From Symbiobacterium thermophilum IAM 14863 (lineage in GTDB: Bacteria > Bacillota > Sulfobacillia > Symbiobacteriales > Symbiobacteriaceae): 64,000 nucleotides of DNA. Location: positions 2,666,001-2,730,000 of the forward strand of contig NC_006177.1 in NCBI RefSeq assembly GCF_000009905.1, in the 5' to 3' direction. Made by a program: the position numbers and the translations under genes. A model generated the notes under the pieces. It ran no database searches and was not told the origin of the DNA. It saw only the letters and a list, made by a program, of their open reading frames with translations. Positions 48,538-57,148 of this stretch are shown here, in pieces; within the stretch, counting starts at the first letter, position 1; each line of letters opens with the position of its first letter.

Positions 48538-49494
48538 TCAGGTCTGACCCCGGAAGCCGGTGCAGTCGAACGCCACTCCGGGGCCGAAGAGCCGACGGAA
48601 CCGGTCCAGCAGCTGCTCGGACGGGCTCCTGGTGATCACCTCCACGGCCGGAGGCTCGGGGTGGGCCCGGGTCAGCAGACCCCGCCGGAGCAGGTGGTGC
48701 ACCGCGACGTCCGCCGGCGGCAGCGAGTAGCCGATGATGACGATGCGCCGGGCCCGCCGCACCGCCTCCAGGGCCTGCTCGAACACCCGGGTGAGCCGGC
48801 CGGGGGAATAGCGCTTCAACCATGTGGGCGAGATCACCACCCCGGCCAGGCGGCGGCTGCCGCACCGGCCGCAGGCAAGGCCGGCGGCACGGGTGAGCTG
48901 GTGGGCCACCGGCTCCCGGAGCACGGCGATCTGATCGCAGGCGGGGCAGTGGACCCAGTTGAGCGACCCGTGCAGTTTCAAGAGCAGCGGACCTCCGCTC
49001 TTCCCGGGATCCAGGGCGTAGTCGGGCGTCAGCCCCGCCGCCCGGAGCGCGTCGTCCAGCAGCGTGTCGTAGTTGAGCGACACCAGGGCGTAGCTGTCCG
49101 GGGCCCGGGACGCCAGGGCCCGGGCGAACCGGGCGTGCGGCCCGTCGTCCGGCCGCTGCCGGCCGCGCGCTCGCTCCAGCACGCTGCAGACCAGGTGCTC
49201 CAGGGCCTGGCGGATGCGGTAGAGCCGCGGCGGGTCGTAGTCCGGCCCCAGCCCCTGGTCCACGTGCAGCGACCAGTCGACCAGGCTGATCACCTCGTCC
49301 AGCGCGGGCAGGTACCGAAACGTATCCGGTCCGGTCACCGGGCGCTGGAACACCGCCCCGAGGAACTCCCAGACCTCTTCCACCTGCGGGTCGAACCGGG
49401 GGCCCAGCGCCCGATAGGCCATCGGAAACAGGTCGCGCGTGGCCGGCGCGCCCTCGGCCGCGGAGGCGCCGGCGCCGAACAGATAGAGATCCAT
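48538..49494 (-). CDS. Orphan SIR2-like domain protein
   Basis: 318 residues. SIR2 signatures: FGAGAS (6-11, NAD pyrophosphate loop), SLNYDTLLDDAL (~140, Asn/Asp of the NAD site), LKLHGSLNWVHC (~171, catalytic-type His) and IIGYSLPPADV (~245). A CPAC...CGRCG pair may form a zinc ribbon. Stand-alone SIR2-like proteins act as NAD hydrolases in phage-defence systems or as deacylases; no obvious defence partner (TIR, Argonaute, HerA) is adjacent. It ends 72 bp upstream of the sigma gene on the same strand and is divergent from a membrane protein. The start codon ATG 49494 has weak ribosome-site support. Confidence 0.82.
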   Translation of the reverse strand: MDLYLFGAGASAAEGAPATRDLFPMAYRALGPRFDPQVEEVWEFLGAVFQRPVTGPDTFRYLPALDEVISLVDWSLHVDQGLGPDYDPPRLYRIRQALEHLVCSVLERARGRQRPDDGPHARFARALASRAPDSYALVSLNYDTLLDDALRAAGLTPDYALDPGKSGGPLLLKLHGSLNWVHCPACDQIAVLREPVAHQLTRAAGLACGRCGSRRLAGVVISPTWLKRYSPGRLTRVFEQALEAVRRARRIVIIGYSLPPADVAVHHLLRRGLLTRAHPEPPAVEVITRSPSEQLLDRFRRLFGPGVAFDCTGFRGQT

Positions 49495-49546
49495 GAGGCA
49501 TAGTCTGCCCCGCCACCGGGCAATCCTGCCAGTGGAGGTGCGAACG

Positions 49547-50017
49547 ATGCCGCGTTCCTACGAGCGCGTCCTGGCGGTCCTGCCGTATATCGGGGCGATC
49601 CGGCTGCCGGTTCGGCCGTGGGTGATCCCGGAGTGGCTTTACACGGTGCCGGCGGGGCTGGTCATGGCCGGCCTGCTCTGGCTCGGCGCCCGGGGCCGTT
49701 CGCCGTTCGTGTCGTACCACGCCCGGACCGGCCTCCTGTGGGCCCTTCAGGCCAACGGCCTGCTCACGGCCCTGTCCCTGCTGGCCGAGCTCTGGTACCG
49801 GGCCTGGTACCACACCGGCGTTCCCCTGTGGAACCAGGTCTGGCACCTGAACGCCGAGCTGTTCCGGTGGGCGGCCGTGCTCACCACCCTCCTCACCGGC
49901 CTGGCCATGTGGCGGGCGGCCAAAGGGCAGACCGGCGATCCGCTCGGCCTGCCCAGTCCGTCATTCTTCCGCGGGCACGATGTGCATCTGGAAGGCTCGG
50001 AAGAAGGCCGGTACTGA
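49547..50017 (+). CDS. Small membrane protein (DUF4870-like)
   Basis: 156 residues. ATG 49547 with GGAGG eight bases upstream; an in-frame ATG at 49493 overlaps the SIR2 gene and lacks a ribosome site. Hydrophobic segments at ~38-54 (TVPAGLVMAGLLWLG), ~75-95 and ~117-135 flank a FVSYHARTGLLWALQ motif resembling DUF4870/Tic20-like small membrane proteins (SFHARQALLW-type). Function unknown. The last 57 bp overlap the convergent 71-residue protein gene. It is divergent from the SIR2 gene with ~50 bp between. Confidence 0.7.
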   Translation: MPRSYERVLAVLPYIGAIRLPVRPWVIPEWLYTVPAGLVMAGLLWLGARGRSPFVSYHARTGLLWALQANGLLTALSLLAELWYRAWYHTGVPLWNQVWHLNAELFRWAAVLTTLLTGLAMWRAAKGQTGDPLGLPSPSFFRGHDVHLEGSEEGRY

Positions 50018-50176
50018 AATCCCTTCCAGATAGATAAGGTCCTTCTCCTCCTCGATCTTCCGGACCTTCACGACCTCCCCCTTGCGGATCAGGTGCTTCA
50101 GCGTCCCCGTGTCGGGATCGTGGATCTCAAAATCGCGCACGAGCTTGTAGTGACGGCCGACCTCGGGTCTGTGCAT
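49961..50176 (-). CDS. Small conserved-looking protein of unknown function
   Basis: 71 residues: RHYKLVRDFEIHDPDTGTLKHLIRKGEVVKVRKIEEEKDLIYLEGISVPAFFRAFQMHIVPAEE. It reads like a compact beta-barrel (SH3/KOW-like alternation of charged and hydrophobic residues). GAGGAGGG lies ~12 bases before ATG 50176. It overlaps the end of the plus-strand membrane protein gene. No family recognised. Confidence 0.6.
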   Translation of the reverse strand: MHRPEVGRHYKLVRDFEIHDPDTGTLKHLIRKGEVVKVRKIEEEKDLIYLEGISVPAFFRAFQMHIVPAEE

Positions 50177-50323
50177 CTGGCAGTGGTCCCTCCTCGTCGT
50201 ACGCAGCCGTACCCATCATTTCACGTGATCAATTCGACCGCAACGGGCGGAACTCCTCGCTCGCCGGCCCGACCCGGTTGGCGGTCGGGGCCGCTCCGCT
50301 GCGCGGGCCGGGGCAACAGCAAC

Positions 50324-50351
50324 GGGGCAGCAGCCGATGCGCTGCTGCCCC
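50324..50351 (-). terminator. Terminator of the sucCD operon
   Basis: 10-bp stem GGGGCAGCAG/CTGCTGCCCC (minus strand), followed by GTTGCTGTTG, 53 bases after the sucD stop codon. Confidence 0.6.
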
Positions 50352-50404
50352 CGAACGGCCATCGCCCTTATTGTCCCCGCGGCTCTTGCCCGCCGCGTGC
50401 GCCC

Positions 50405-51277
50405 CTACTTCAGCGCCTCGCGCACCAGGTCGACGATCTCCCACGGCAGGGCGGCAACCTTGACGCCCGCGGCGGTGAGGGCCTCCACCTTGGACTGGTA
50501 CGTGCCCCGGTTGCCCTCGATGATGGCGCCCGCGTGACCCATGCGCTTCCCGGGGGGCGCCGACTTGCCGGCCAGGTAGGCCACCACCGGCTTGCGCACG
50601 TGCTGCTTGATGTACTCCGCGGCCAGCTCCTCCTGGATGCCGCCGATCTCGCCGACCATGACGATCGCCTCGGTGGCGGGGTCGGCGTTGAACAGCTCCA
50701 GGGCGTCGACGAAGTTGGTGCCGATCACCCGGTCGCCGCCCATGCCGATGACCGTGGTCTGGCCCAGACCGGCGTTGGAGAGGTTGAAGGCAATCTCATA
50801 GGACAGGGTTCCCGAGCGGGCCACGATGCCCACGGGACCGGGCTTGTAGATGTGGTTCGGCATGATCCCCAGCTTGCACTTCTCGCCGGGCGAGATGATG
50901 CCGAAGGTATTGGGGCCGATGACGCGCACGCCGTGCCGCTTGGCGTAGGCCATGATCTCCATGGTCTCCTGCGTCGGCACGTGCTCGGGGATGAGCACCA
51001 GCACCTTGATGCCCGCGTGGATGGCCTCGAAAGCGGCGTCCTTCACGCCGGGCGCGGGCACGAACATCACCGAAGCGTTGGCCCCGGTCTTCTCCACGGC
51101 CTCGTGGACCGTGGCGAACACCGGCACGCCCTGGACCTGCTGGCCCGCCTTCTTGAAGTTCACGCCGCCGACGATGTTGGTGCCGAAGGCCAGCATCTGG
51201 CCGGTGTGGAACTGGCCCTGCGAACCTGTGATGCCCTGAACGATTGCACGCGTGTTCCTGTCGATGATGACCGCCAT
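50405..51277 (-). CDS. sucD: Succinate-CoA ligase alpha subunit
   Basis: 290 residues. The CoA-binding N-terminal part (VQGITGSQGQFHTGQMLAFGTNIVGGV), the phospho-histidine loop (GHAGAIIEGNRGT, His near residue 248) and GEIGGIQEELAAEYI are all present. With SucC it converts succinyl-CoA to succinate with nucleotide triphosphate formation in the TCA cycle. It begins 6 bp after the sucC stop and closes the operon. Confidence 0.96.
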   Translation of the reverse strand: MAVIIDRNTRAIVQGITGSQGQFHTGQMLAFGTNIVGGVNFKKAGQQVQGVPVFATVHEAVEKTGANASVMFVPAPGVKDAAFEAIHAGIKVLVLIPEHVPTQETMEIMAYAKRHGVRVIGPNTFGIISPGEKCKLGIMPNHIYKPGPVGIVARSGTLSYEIAFNLSNAGLGQTTVIGMGGDRVIGTNFVDALELFNADPATEAIVMVGEIGGIQEELAAEYIKQHVRKPVVAYLAGKSAPPGKRMGHAGAIIEGNRGTYQSKVEALTAAGVKVAALPWEIVDLVREALK

Positions 51278-51283
51278 GCTCTG

Positions 51284-52405
51284 CTACGCCCCCTTGCCGT
51301 AGGCAGCCTCGACCGCGGCCTTCGCGGCCTCGCCCATGTCGGTGTACGCCTGGATGCCCGCCTCCGCCAGGATCTCCCGGCCGCGGACGTCGTTGGTGCC
51401 CACCATGCGGACGACCAGCGGCACGTCGATGCCCTTCGCCTTCTTCACCTGCACGATGGCCTCCGCCACCAGGTCGCAGCGGGTGATACCGCCGAAGATG
51501 TTGACGAAGATGGCCTTGGGCTTGGTCCCCAGGAGCGCGTCGAAGGCCTGGGCCGTGGGCTCCACGCCGGAGCCGCCGCCGGCATCCAGGAAGTTGGCCG
51601 GCCGGCCGCCGTAGTACGCCAGGGTATCGAGGGTGCCCATCGCCATGCCGGCGCCGTTGGCCATCACCGCGATGTCGCCGTCCAGCTGCACGAAGGCGAG
51701 GCCGATGGCGCGCACCTTCTTCTCCAGCTCGGTGCCCTCCTCCACCCGCGGGAACTCGGGGTGACGGAAGAGGGCGTCGTCCTCCACGTTGAAGCGGCCG
51801 TCGGCGGCGATGAGCCGCGTGCCGCCGTCGGTCAGCGCGAGCGGGTTGATCTCCACCAGCTCGGCATCGTACTTGCGGAAGGCCTGGTAGAGGCCGGTCA
51901 GGATCCGCACGAACTGATCGGCGAGGTCGCCAGTGAGGTTGATCTTCCGGGCGATCTCCCGGGCCTGGAACGGCAGGAGCCCCGTCTCGATATCGATGTG
52001 CTCGAAGACGATCTTGTCGTGCGGGACCGACTCGATCTCCACGCCGCCGTACTCGGAAGCCATGACCAGCGGCTTCTTGGCCATGCCGTCCAGGGTAATC
52101 GAGACGTAGTACTCCTTCTCGATCTTAATCTGGGGATCGACCAGGACCTTGTCCACGATGTACCCCTTCAGGTTCATGCCCAGGATCTCCCGGGCCCGCT
52201 CCCGTGCTTCCTCCGGCGTATTGGCCAGCTTGATGCCGCCGGCCTTGCCCCGGCCGCCGACGAGGACCTGCGCCTTGATGGCGCACGGACCGATCTTGCG
52301 CGCGGCCTCCTCCGCCTCCTCAGGCGTGGTGCAGAGAATGCCGTTCCCCGTGGGGACGCCGTGCTCAGCAAACATCTGCTTGGCCAGGTACTCGTACAGC
52401 TTCAT
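51284..52405 (-). CDS. sucC: Succinate-CoA ligase beta subunit
   Basis: 373 residues, ATP-grasp fold: MKLYEYLAKQMFAEHGVPTGNG, AIKAQVLVGGRGKAGGIKLA, VEINPLALTDGG, EFPRVEEGTE and FVNIFGGITRCDLVAEAIVQ. It binds nucleotide and succinate and partners with SucD. ATG 52405 follows GGAGGTGGGCGG; an upstream extension (to 52528) has no ribosome site. Promoter: extended -10 at 52470-52478. Confidence 0.95.
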   Translation of the reverse strand: MKLYEYLAKQMFAEHGVPTGNGILCTTPEEAEEAARKIGPCAIKAQVLVGGRGKAGGIKLANTPEEARERAREILGMNLKGYIVDKVLVDPQIKIEKEYYVSITLDGMAKKPLVMASEYGGVEIESVPHDKIVFEHIDIETGLLPFQAREIARKINLTGDLADQFVRILTGLYQAFRKYDAELVEINPLALTDGGTRLIAADGRFNVEDDALFRHPEFPRVEEGTELEKKVRAIGLAFVQLDGDIAVMANGAGMAMGTLDTLAYYGGRPANFLDAGGGSGVEPTAQAFDALLGTKPKAIFVNIFGGITRCDLVAEAIVQVKKAKGIDVPLVVRMVGTNDVRGREILAEAGIQAYTDMGEAAKAAVEAAYGKGA

Positions 52406-52469
52406 CCGCCCACCTCCAGGTGAATGCGATGCTTGGTGATGGTGCGCCGAATCCAATACGCTCCAACGA

Positions 52470-52478
52470 ATTCTACCA
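52470..52478 (-). promoter_or_regulatory. Extended -10 promoter of sucCD
   Basis: Minus strand TGGTAGAAT, an extended -10 box (TAGAAT at 52475-52470) 64 bases before the sucC start; a similar TGGTAGAAT is found upstream of the IclR gene. Confidence 0.5.
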
Positions 52479-52511
52479 CAGATAAACTCCTGTTGGAAAT
52501 CGCATGGAGCG

Positions 52512-53765
52512 TCAAATATATGGGTCAAATGAGTCGAAACCCGGGCTGCGGGCCACGCCGCTGCGGACCGCGGCCTCGGCCACCGCGGCCGCGACCGCCG
52601 GGGCGACGCGGCGGTCCAGCGGTGCGGGGATGATGTAGTCGGCGGACAGTTCCTCGGGGGCCACCAGGTCGGCGATCGCCCGGACGGCGGCCCGCTTCAT
52701 CGCCTCGTTGATCTCCCGGGCCCGCACGTCCAGGGCACCGCGGAAGATGCCGGGAAAGGCCAGGACGTTGTTCAACTGGTTGGGGTAATCCGAGCGGCCC
52801 GTGGCGACCACCGCCGCGCCGGCCGCCTTCGCCTCCTCGGGCCAGATCGCCGGCTCCGGGTTGGCCAGCGCGAAGACGATCGGGTCCGGCGCCATGGCCC
52901 GCACCATCTCCCGCGTCATGCTGCCGCCCCGGGCCAGGCCCACGGCCACGTCGGCCCCGGCCAGGGCCTCCGCCAGCCCGCCCCGCACCCGGCGCGGGTT
53001 GGTCCGCTGAGCCAGCTCCTCCTTGAACGGGTTCATCCCGTCGGGCCGGCCGGGGTAGATCGTCCCCCGGGAGTCCACCAGGGTCAGGTCGCTGACGCCC
53101 AGGTCCAGGAGCAGCGCCGCCGTGGCCAGGCCGCTGGCCCCCGCCCCCTCGATCACCACCCGGACCTCCTCCAGCCGCTTGCCGACCAGCTTCAGGGCAT
53201 TCTGCAGCCCCGCCGCCACCACGATGGCAGTGCCGTGCTGGTCGTCGTGGAAGACCGGGATGTCGACGGCCGCCTGCAGCTTCCGCTCGACGGCGAAGCA
53301 GCGGGGCGCGGCGATGTCCTCCAGGTTGATCCCCCCGAACGTGGGGGAAAGGCGGGTCACGGTGCGCACGATCTCGTCCACGTCCCGCTCCGCCAGCACC
53401 AGCGGCACCGCGTCGATGTCCGCGAAGGCCTTGAACAGCAGGGCCTTCCCCTCCATGACCGGCAGCGCCGCCTCCGGCCCGATGTCGCCCAGGCCCAGTA
53501 CCGCGCTGCCGTCGGAGACCACCGCCACCAGATTGCCCCGGGCAGTGTACCGGAAGACCGCCTCGGGGTCGGCAGCAATCGCCCGGCAGGGCTCCGCGAC
53601 CCCGGGGGAGTACGCCAGGGCCAGGTCCTCCTGCGTCTGCAGCGGCACCTTGGAAGCCGTCGTCCACTTCCCCCGGTTCTGCACGTGCAACCGCAGGGCC
53701 GCTTCCTTCAGGTCGGCTTCGTTTCGGGCCGGATTCTGCCGCCCGTCGCCAGTCCGGTTCTCCAT
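52512..53765 (-). CDS. NAD(P)-dependent malic enzyme
   Basis: 417 residues, the short bacterial form. Motifs: [10 protein letters not shown] (~52), [31 protein letters not shown] (~84), [14 protein letters not shown] (~146), [12 protein letters not shown] (metal/substrate site, ~170), the dinucleotide fold [16 protein letters not shown], and [22 protein letters not shown]. It decarboxylates malate to pyruvate, draining TCA intermediates. ATG 53765; the Shine-Dalgarno is GGAGG upstream. It ends 106 bp before sucC. Confidence 0.94.
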   Translation of the reverse strand: MENRTGDGRQNPARNEADLKEAALRLHVQNRGKWTTASKVPLQTQEDLALAYSPGVAEPCRAIAADPEAVFRYTARGNLVAVVSDGSAVLGLGDIGPEAALPVMEGKALLFKAFADIDAVPLVLAERDVDEIVRTVTRLSPTFGGINLEDIAAPRCFAVERKLQAAVDIPVFHDDQHGTAIVVAAGLQNALKLVGKRLEEVRVVIEGAGASGLATAALLLDLGVSDLTLVDSRGTIYPGRPDGMNPFKEELAQRTNPRRVRGGLAEALAGADVAVGLARGGSMTREMVRAMAPDPIVFALANPEPAIWPEEAKAAGAAVVATGRSDYPNQLNNVLAFPGIFRGALDVRAREINEAMKRAAVRAIADLVAPEELSADYIIPAPLDRRVAPAVAAAVAEAAVRSGVARSPGFDSFDPYI

Positions 53766-53834
53766 CGCATCAGACCTCCTCCGGTTCGCTCCTTCCCGGT
53801 AGGATGCCCGTGCGATCCGCCGCCCGCACGCGAA

Positions 53835-53865
53835 GGCCCCGGCGTCCGCCGATGCTGCCGGGGCC
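53835..53865 (-). terminator. Hairpin after the fumarase genes
   Basis: 9-bp perfect stem GGCCCCGGC/GCCGGGGCC between the fumarase beta stop and the malic enzyme start; on the minus strand it is followed by TTCGCG only. Confidence 0.5.
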
Positions 53866-53916
53866 TGTGCGCCGGTCGTCCGCCGCCCCCCTGCCCCGGG
53901 GGTTCCCGCGCCGCGG

Positions 53917-54510
53917 CTACTCGCTGGCCACGGGCGGCTTGGGCTTCACCATGGCGTCCGGCTTCACCCACTGGGACTGCCCGGTGAAGTACTGATCGCC
54001 GCCGTACACGTCGTTGATGCAGATGGTGGGGAACTCCCGCACCCGCAGACGGCGAACCGCCTCGGGGCCCAGATCCTCGTACGCGACCACCTCGGCCTCC
54101 TCGATCCGCTTGGCCAGGAGCGCGCCCGCACCGCCGGTGGCGACCAGGTAAGCGGCGCCATACTCCTGCAGGGCGGCCTTGACCTCGTCACCCCGGTACC
54201 CCTTGCCGATGACCAGCCGCACGCCGTGCCGGAGAATCTCCGGCGTGTACTTGTCCATGCGGTAGGAGGTGGTGGGGCCGGCCGAGCCGATCGCCTGTCC
54301 GGGCTTGGGCGGCGTCGGCCCGACGTAGTAGATGACCGCGCCCTCCGGGTCGAAGGGCAGCGGCCGCCCGGCCGCCAGGTCCTCCACCATGCGCTTGTGG
54401 GCGGCGTCCCGGGCCGTGTAGATCTCGCCGGTGATGATCACCTCGTCGCCGGCCCGGATCTGGCGCACCTGCTCCGGGGTGACGGGCGTGGTGATGTGGA
54501 CGCGGGCCAT
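53917..54510 (-). CDS. Class I fumarate hydratase, beta subunit
   Basis: 197 residues, the C-terminal (beta) part of the iron-sulfur fumarase/tartrate dehydratase family: ITTPVTPEQVRQIRAGDEVIITGEIYTARDAAHKRM, YYVGPTPPKPGQAIGSAGPTTSYRMDKYTP, VIGKGYRG and FPTICINDVYGGDQYF. It forms the active site together with the alpha subunit. Start ATG 54510 shares its A with the alpha-subunit stop (TGATG), i.e. tight translational coupling. Fumarase rather than tartrate dehydratase is inferred from the TCA context. Confidence 0.9.
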   Translation of the reverse strand: MARVHITTPVTPEQVRQIRAGDEVIITGEIYTARDAAHKRMVEDLAAGRPLPFDPEGAVIYYVGPTPPKPGQAIGSAGPTTSYRMDKYTPEILRHGVRLVIGKGYRGDEVKAALQEYGAAYLVATGGAGALLAKRIEEAEVVAYEDLGPEAVRRLRVREFPTICINDVYGGDQYFTGQSQWVKPDAMVKPKPPVASE

Positions 54511-55352
54511 CAGAGCGTCACCTCCTTGTGCCGGTGGCTGTGGCACTCGATGTTCACGGCCACGGGCAGGGCGGTGATGTGGCAGCCCATGACCTCAATG
54601 TGCACGGCCAGGGCGGTCACGGTACCGCCGAGCCCCATCGGGCCGACGCCCAGCTTGTTGATCTCCGTGAGCAGCTCCTGCTCCCGGGCGGCCCACTCGG
54701 GATCGGGATTCGGCGCGCCCACCTCACGCAGCAGCGCCTTCTTGGCCAGCAGGGCGCACTTGTCGAAGTTGCCGCCGATGCCCACGCCGACCACCAGCGG
54801 CGGGCAGGCATTGGGGCCGGCTGCGGCCACGGTCTCCACGATGAACCGCTTCGCGCCCTCCCATCCGGCGGAAGGCGGCAGCATCTTCAGCTGGCTCATG
54901 TTCTCGGACCCGCCGCCCTTGGTGTCGACCTTGATTCTGAGCTGGTCGCCGGGCACGATGTCGACGTAGATCATCGCCGGGGTATTGTCCCGGGTGTTGA
55001 CCCGCTTGATCGGGTCGTTCAGCATCGACATGCGGAGCCTGCCCTCGGTGTAGCCCCGGGCGACGCCCCGGTTGATCGCCTCGTACAGGTCCCCGCCCAC
55101 CAGGTGCACGTCCTGCCCGATCTCCAGGAAGACCAGGGCCACGCCGGTGTCCTGGCACATCGGCACCTGCTCGGTCTCGGCGATGGTGTAGTTCTCGACG
55201 ATCTGCAGGAGCACCGTCTGGCCCACGGGGGCCTCCTCCAGCGACTGCGCCTGCGAGAGGGCCCGGACCACGTCATCCGAAAGCTTGAAATTCGCCTCCT
55301 GCACCAGGCGGGCGACGGCGTCGGCCACCTGGTCCACGTGAATCTCCCGCAC
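54510..55352 (-). CDS. Class I fumarate hydratase, alpha subunit
   Basis: 280 residues. Three cysteines expected to hold the 4Fe-4S cluster are in VPMCQDTGVALVF (~68), GPNACPPLVVGVGIGGNFDKCALLAKKALLRE (~185-205) and NIECHSHRH (~271). LGVGPMGLGGTVTALAVHIE is also typical. It hydrates fumarate to malate with the beta subunit. GTG 55352 is preceded by GGAGGAAGCT; the longer open frame to 55439 has no ribosome site. A weak promoter (CTGACT, 17 bp, TACAGT) lies ~60-90 bp upstream. Confidence 0.9.
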   Translation of the reverse strand: MREIHVDQVADAVARLVQEANFKLSDDVVRALSQAQSLEEAPVGQTVLLQIVENYTIAETEQVPMCQDTGVALVFLEIGQDVHLVGGDLYEAINRGVARGYTEGRLRMSMLNDPIKRVNTRDNTPAMIYVDIVPGDQLRIKVDTKGGGSENMSQLKMLPPSAGWEGAKRFIVETVAAAGPNACPPLVVGVGIGGNFDKCALLAKKALLREVGAPNPDPEWAAREQELLTEINKLGVGPMGLGGTVTALAVHIEVMGCHITALPVAVNIECHSHRHKEVTL

Positions 55353-55561
55353 AGCTTCCTCCTCCTCATGCGCCCGGTCTACCCCAGGATATACAGAGGG
55401 GCGAATTCTACCTACCCCCACTGTAGCAAATCGGGTCACACAAGTCAGCCCTGAAGTGTGTCATGTCTAGTTATTTTGGATCACCAAACTATCCTGCCCC
55501 CCGCCGCGGGTGCCGGCGGAGGAGGAGCGCAGGCTGGCGGTGCGCCCGCCCGCTGCGCGCG

Positions 55562-56035
55562 TCAGAAGGTCTCGTAGTCGTGGCGGAGCATGGGCTTCAG
55601 CTGCTGCGGAGGCTCCACCTCCATGGTGCCGTGCTGCAGTTCACGCCCGTCCTGGTCCCGGATCACGTACTGGATCGTGACCCGCTGCGACTCCGGGTGA
55701 AGCTCCACGATCTCCATCTCGGCGGTGACCTCATCGCCGATGCGGGGCGGGTGCAGGAGCCGGTAGCTGTGCGCGTGGGTGATGGACCCCAGCCCCGGCA
55801 GCACGGCGGCCACGGCGCCCATGGCGAAGCCGGCGAGCATGTTGGCGGGGACGATGGGATGGCCGTACGTGGTGCGGCCGGCGTAGGTAGCGTCTCCGTA
55901 GAGCGGGTTCAGGTCGCCCGAGAGGCTCATGTACTGCAGCACGTCCTGCTTGCTCACCTTGCGGCTGTAGGTGGCCTTCTGCCCCACGTAGAGCTGGTCG
56001 AAGCTCATCCCCAGGTTGTCCCAGAACAGGCCCAT
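55562..56035 (-). CDS. MaoC-like hydratase/dehydratase
   Basis: 157 residues, single hot-dog domain with the hydratase motif SGDLNPLYGDATYAGRTTYGHPIVPANML (residues ~39-67), including the Asp and His used by (R)-specific enoyl-CoA hydratases. SYRLLHPPRIGDEVTAEMEIVELH is also typical. It probably hydrates a 2-enoyl-CoA or acts in hydroxyacyl-thioester metabolism. It is 138 bp downstream of the IclR regulator on the same strand and may be its target. AAAGGGG lies seven bases before ATG 56035. Confidence 0.88.
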   Translation of the reverse strand: MGLFWDNLGMSFDQLYVGQKATYSRKVSKQDVLQYMSLSGDLNPLYGDATYAGRTTYGHPIVPANMLAGFAMGAVAAVLPGLGSITHAHSYRLLHPPRIGDEVTAEMEIVELHPESQRVTIQYVIRDQDGRELQHGTMEVEPPQQLKPMLRHDYETF

Positions 56036-56173
56036 GCGATCACCCCTTTGCCAACTTCAAGACTAATAATAACACGCTGAATTGCCCCATGCAGCAGGGG
56101 TGATCGCACTGCCCGCTCAACGGACAGGGCCATGCCCGTACGGCATGGCCCCGCGCTGCGCCAACAGCTTCCG

Positions 56174-56914
56174 CTACAGCTTCATCCCGATGGACCGGGC
56201 CGTCGCCTGCACGGCCCGGCTGAACATGGCCACGCGGTCGTCGGTGAACCGGCTCACCGGACCCGAGATGGCCAGGGCCGCGACGCAGCGGCCCGCCCGG
56301 TCGATGACCGGCGCCGCCACCGACGCCACGCCCTCCTCCCGCTCCTCCAGGCTCAGGGCCCAGCCCTGCTCCCGGGCCTCCGCCAGCCGGGCCTCCAGGG
56401 CGGTCCGGTCGAACCCGGCGGGCAGCTGCGCGTCCAGGATGCGCGCCCGCTCCTCCGGCGGGCACCAGGCCAGCAGGACCTTGCCCGACGCGCCCAGGTA
56501 CAGGGGCAGCCGCTCGCCCAGCCCCACCACGCGGCGTACCGTCAGCGGGCCTTCCGCCCGCTGCACCCGGACGCGCTCGGCGCCGTCGCGGACGTAGAGG
56601 CTCACGGTCTCCTGTGCCAGGTCCCGCAGCTGTAGCATCTCGCCCAGGGCGATGGTCGGCAGGTCGCCGGAGGACAGGTACACCTGGGCCAGCTCCAGCG
56701 CCCTCAGCCCCAGGTGGTACCGGCCGGTCGCCGGGTCGCGGCGCACGAAGCCGCGGGACTCCAGCGCCGCCAGGATCCTGTGCACGGTGGATTTGTACAG
56801 GCCCAGTTTCTCCGCGATTTGGGTCACGCCCAGGCCGCCCCGCTCGCCGGCGAAGCAGAGCAGGACGTCCAGGGCGCGCTCCACGGACCGGATCGTTTGT
56901 CCTTCCTCCTTCAG
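56174..56914 (-). CDS. IclR-family transcriptional regulator
   Basis: 246 residues if started at CTG 56914. N-terminal winged helix (SVERALDVLLCF, GVTQIAEKLGLYKSTVHRILAALESRGFVRRDPATGRYHLGLRALEL) and the C-terminal IclR effector domain (LPLYLGASGKVLLAW, REQGWALSLEEREEGVASVAAPVIDRAGRCVAALAISGP). Family members start a few residues before SVERAL; GTG 56884 would cut that off and has no close ribosome site, while CTG 56914 has GGGAGGG six bases upstream and gives LKEEGQTIRSVERAL. The start is inference. It probably controls itself and the downstream hydratase; GGAACG boxes lie upstream. Confidence 0.85.
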   Translation of the reverse strand: MKEEGQTIRSVERALDVLLCFAGERGGLGVTQIAEKLGLYKSTVHRILAALESRGFVRRDPATGRYHLGLRALELAQVYLSSGDLPTIALGEMLQLRDLAQETVSLYVRDGAERVRVQRAEGPLTVRRVVGLGERLPLYLGASGKVLLAWCPPEERARILDAQLPAGFDRTALEARLAEAREQGWALSLEEREEGVASVAAPVIDRAGRCVAALAISGPVSRFTDDRVAMFSRAVQATARSIGMKL

Positions 56915-57036
56915 CCATCTCCCTCCCTTCTGAGGGAGTCGCCCCGGCAGCGGACCGGTCAGCCCAACCCGGCCACAACCGGAACCGACTGACTGCGCCC
57001 GGCGGATGCGGGTCTCCAGCTCCCCGTTTCCGCCCT

Positions 57037-57098
57037 GTGGAACGGTTGCCTCGCCCCCATTCTACCACAGGCCGTTCCACCAGCGGGAACGTCGTTCC
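57037..57098. promoter_or_regulatory. IclR operator candidate with extended -10 promoter
   Basis: GTGGAACGG (57037-57045) and its inverse CCGTTCCAC (57072-57080), plus the perfect palindrome GGAACG-T-CGTTCC (57086-57098), surround the minus-strand extended -10 TGGTAGAAT (-10 box 57064-57059). Repeated GGAAC/GTTCC half-sites around a promoter are typical of IclR-family operators. Confidence 0.6.
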
Positions 57099-57148
57099 AC
57101 ACAAGCTGATTGAATTCTCTCAGGGTCATGATCGCGGTTCGCGATCGA

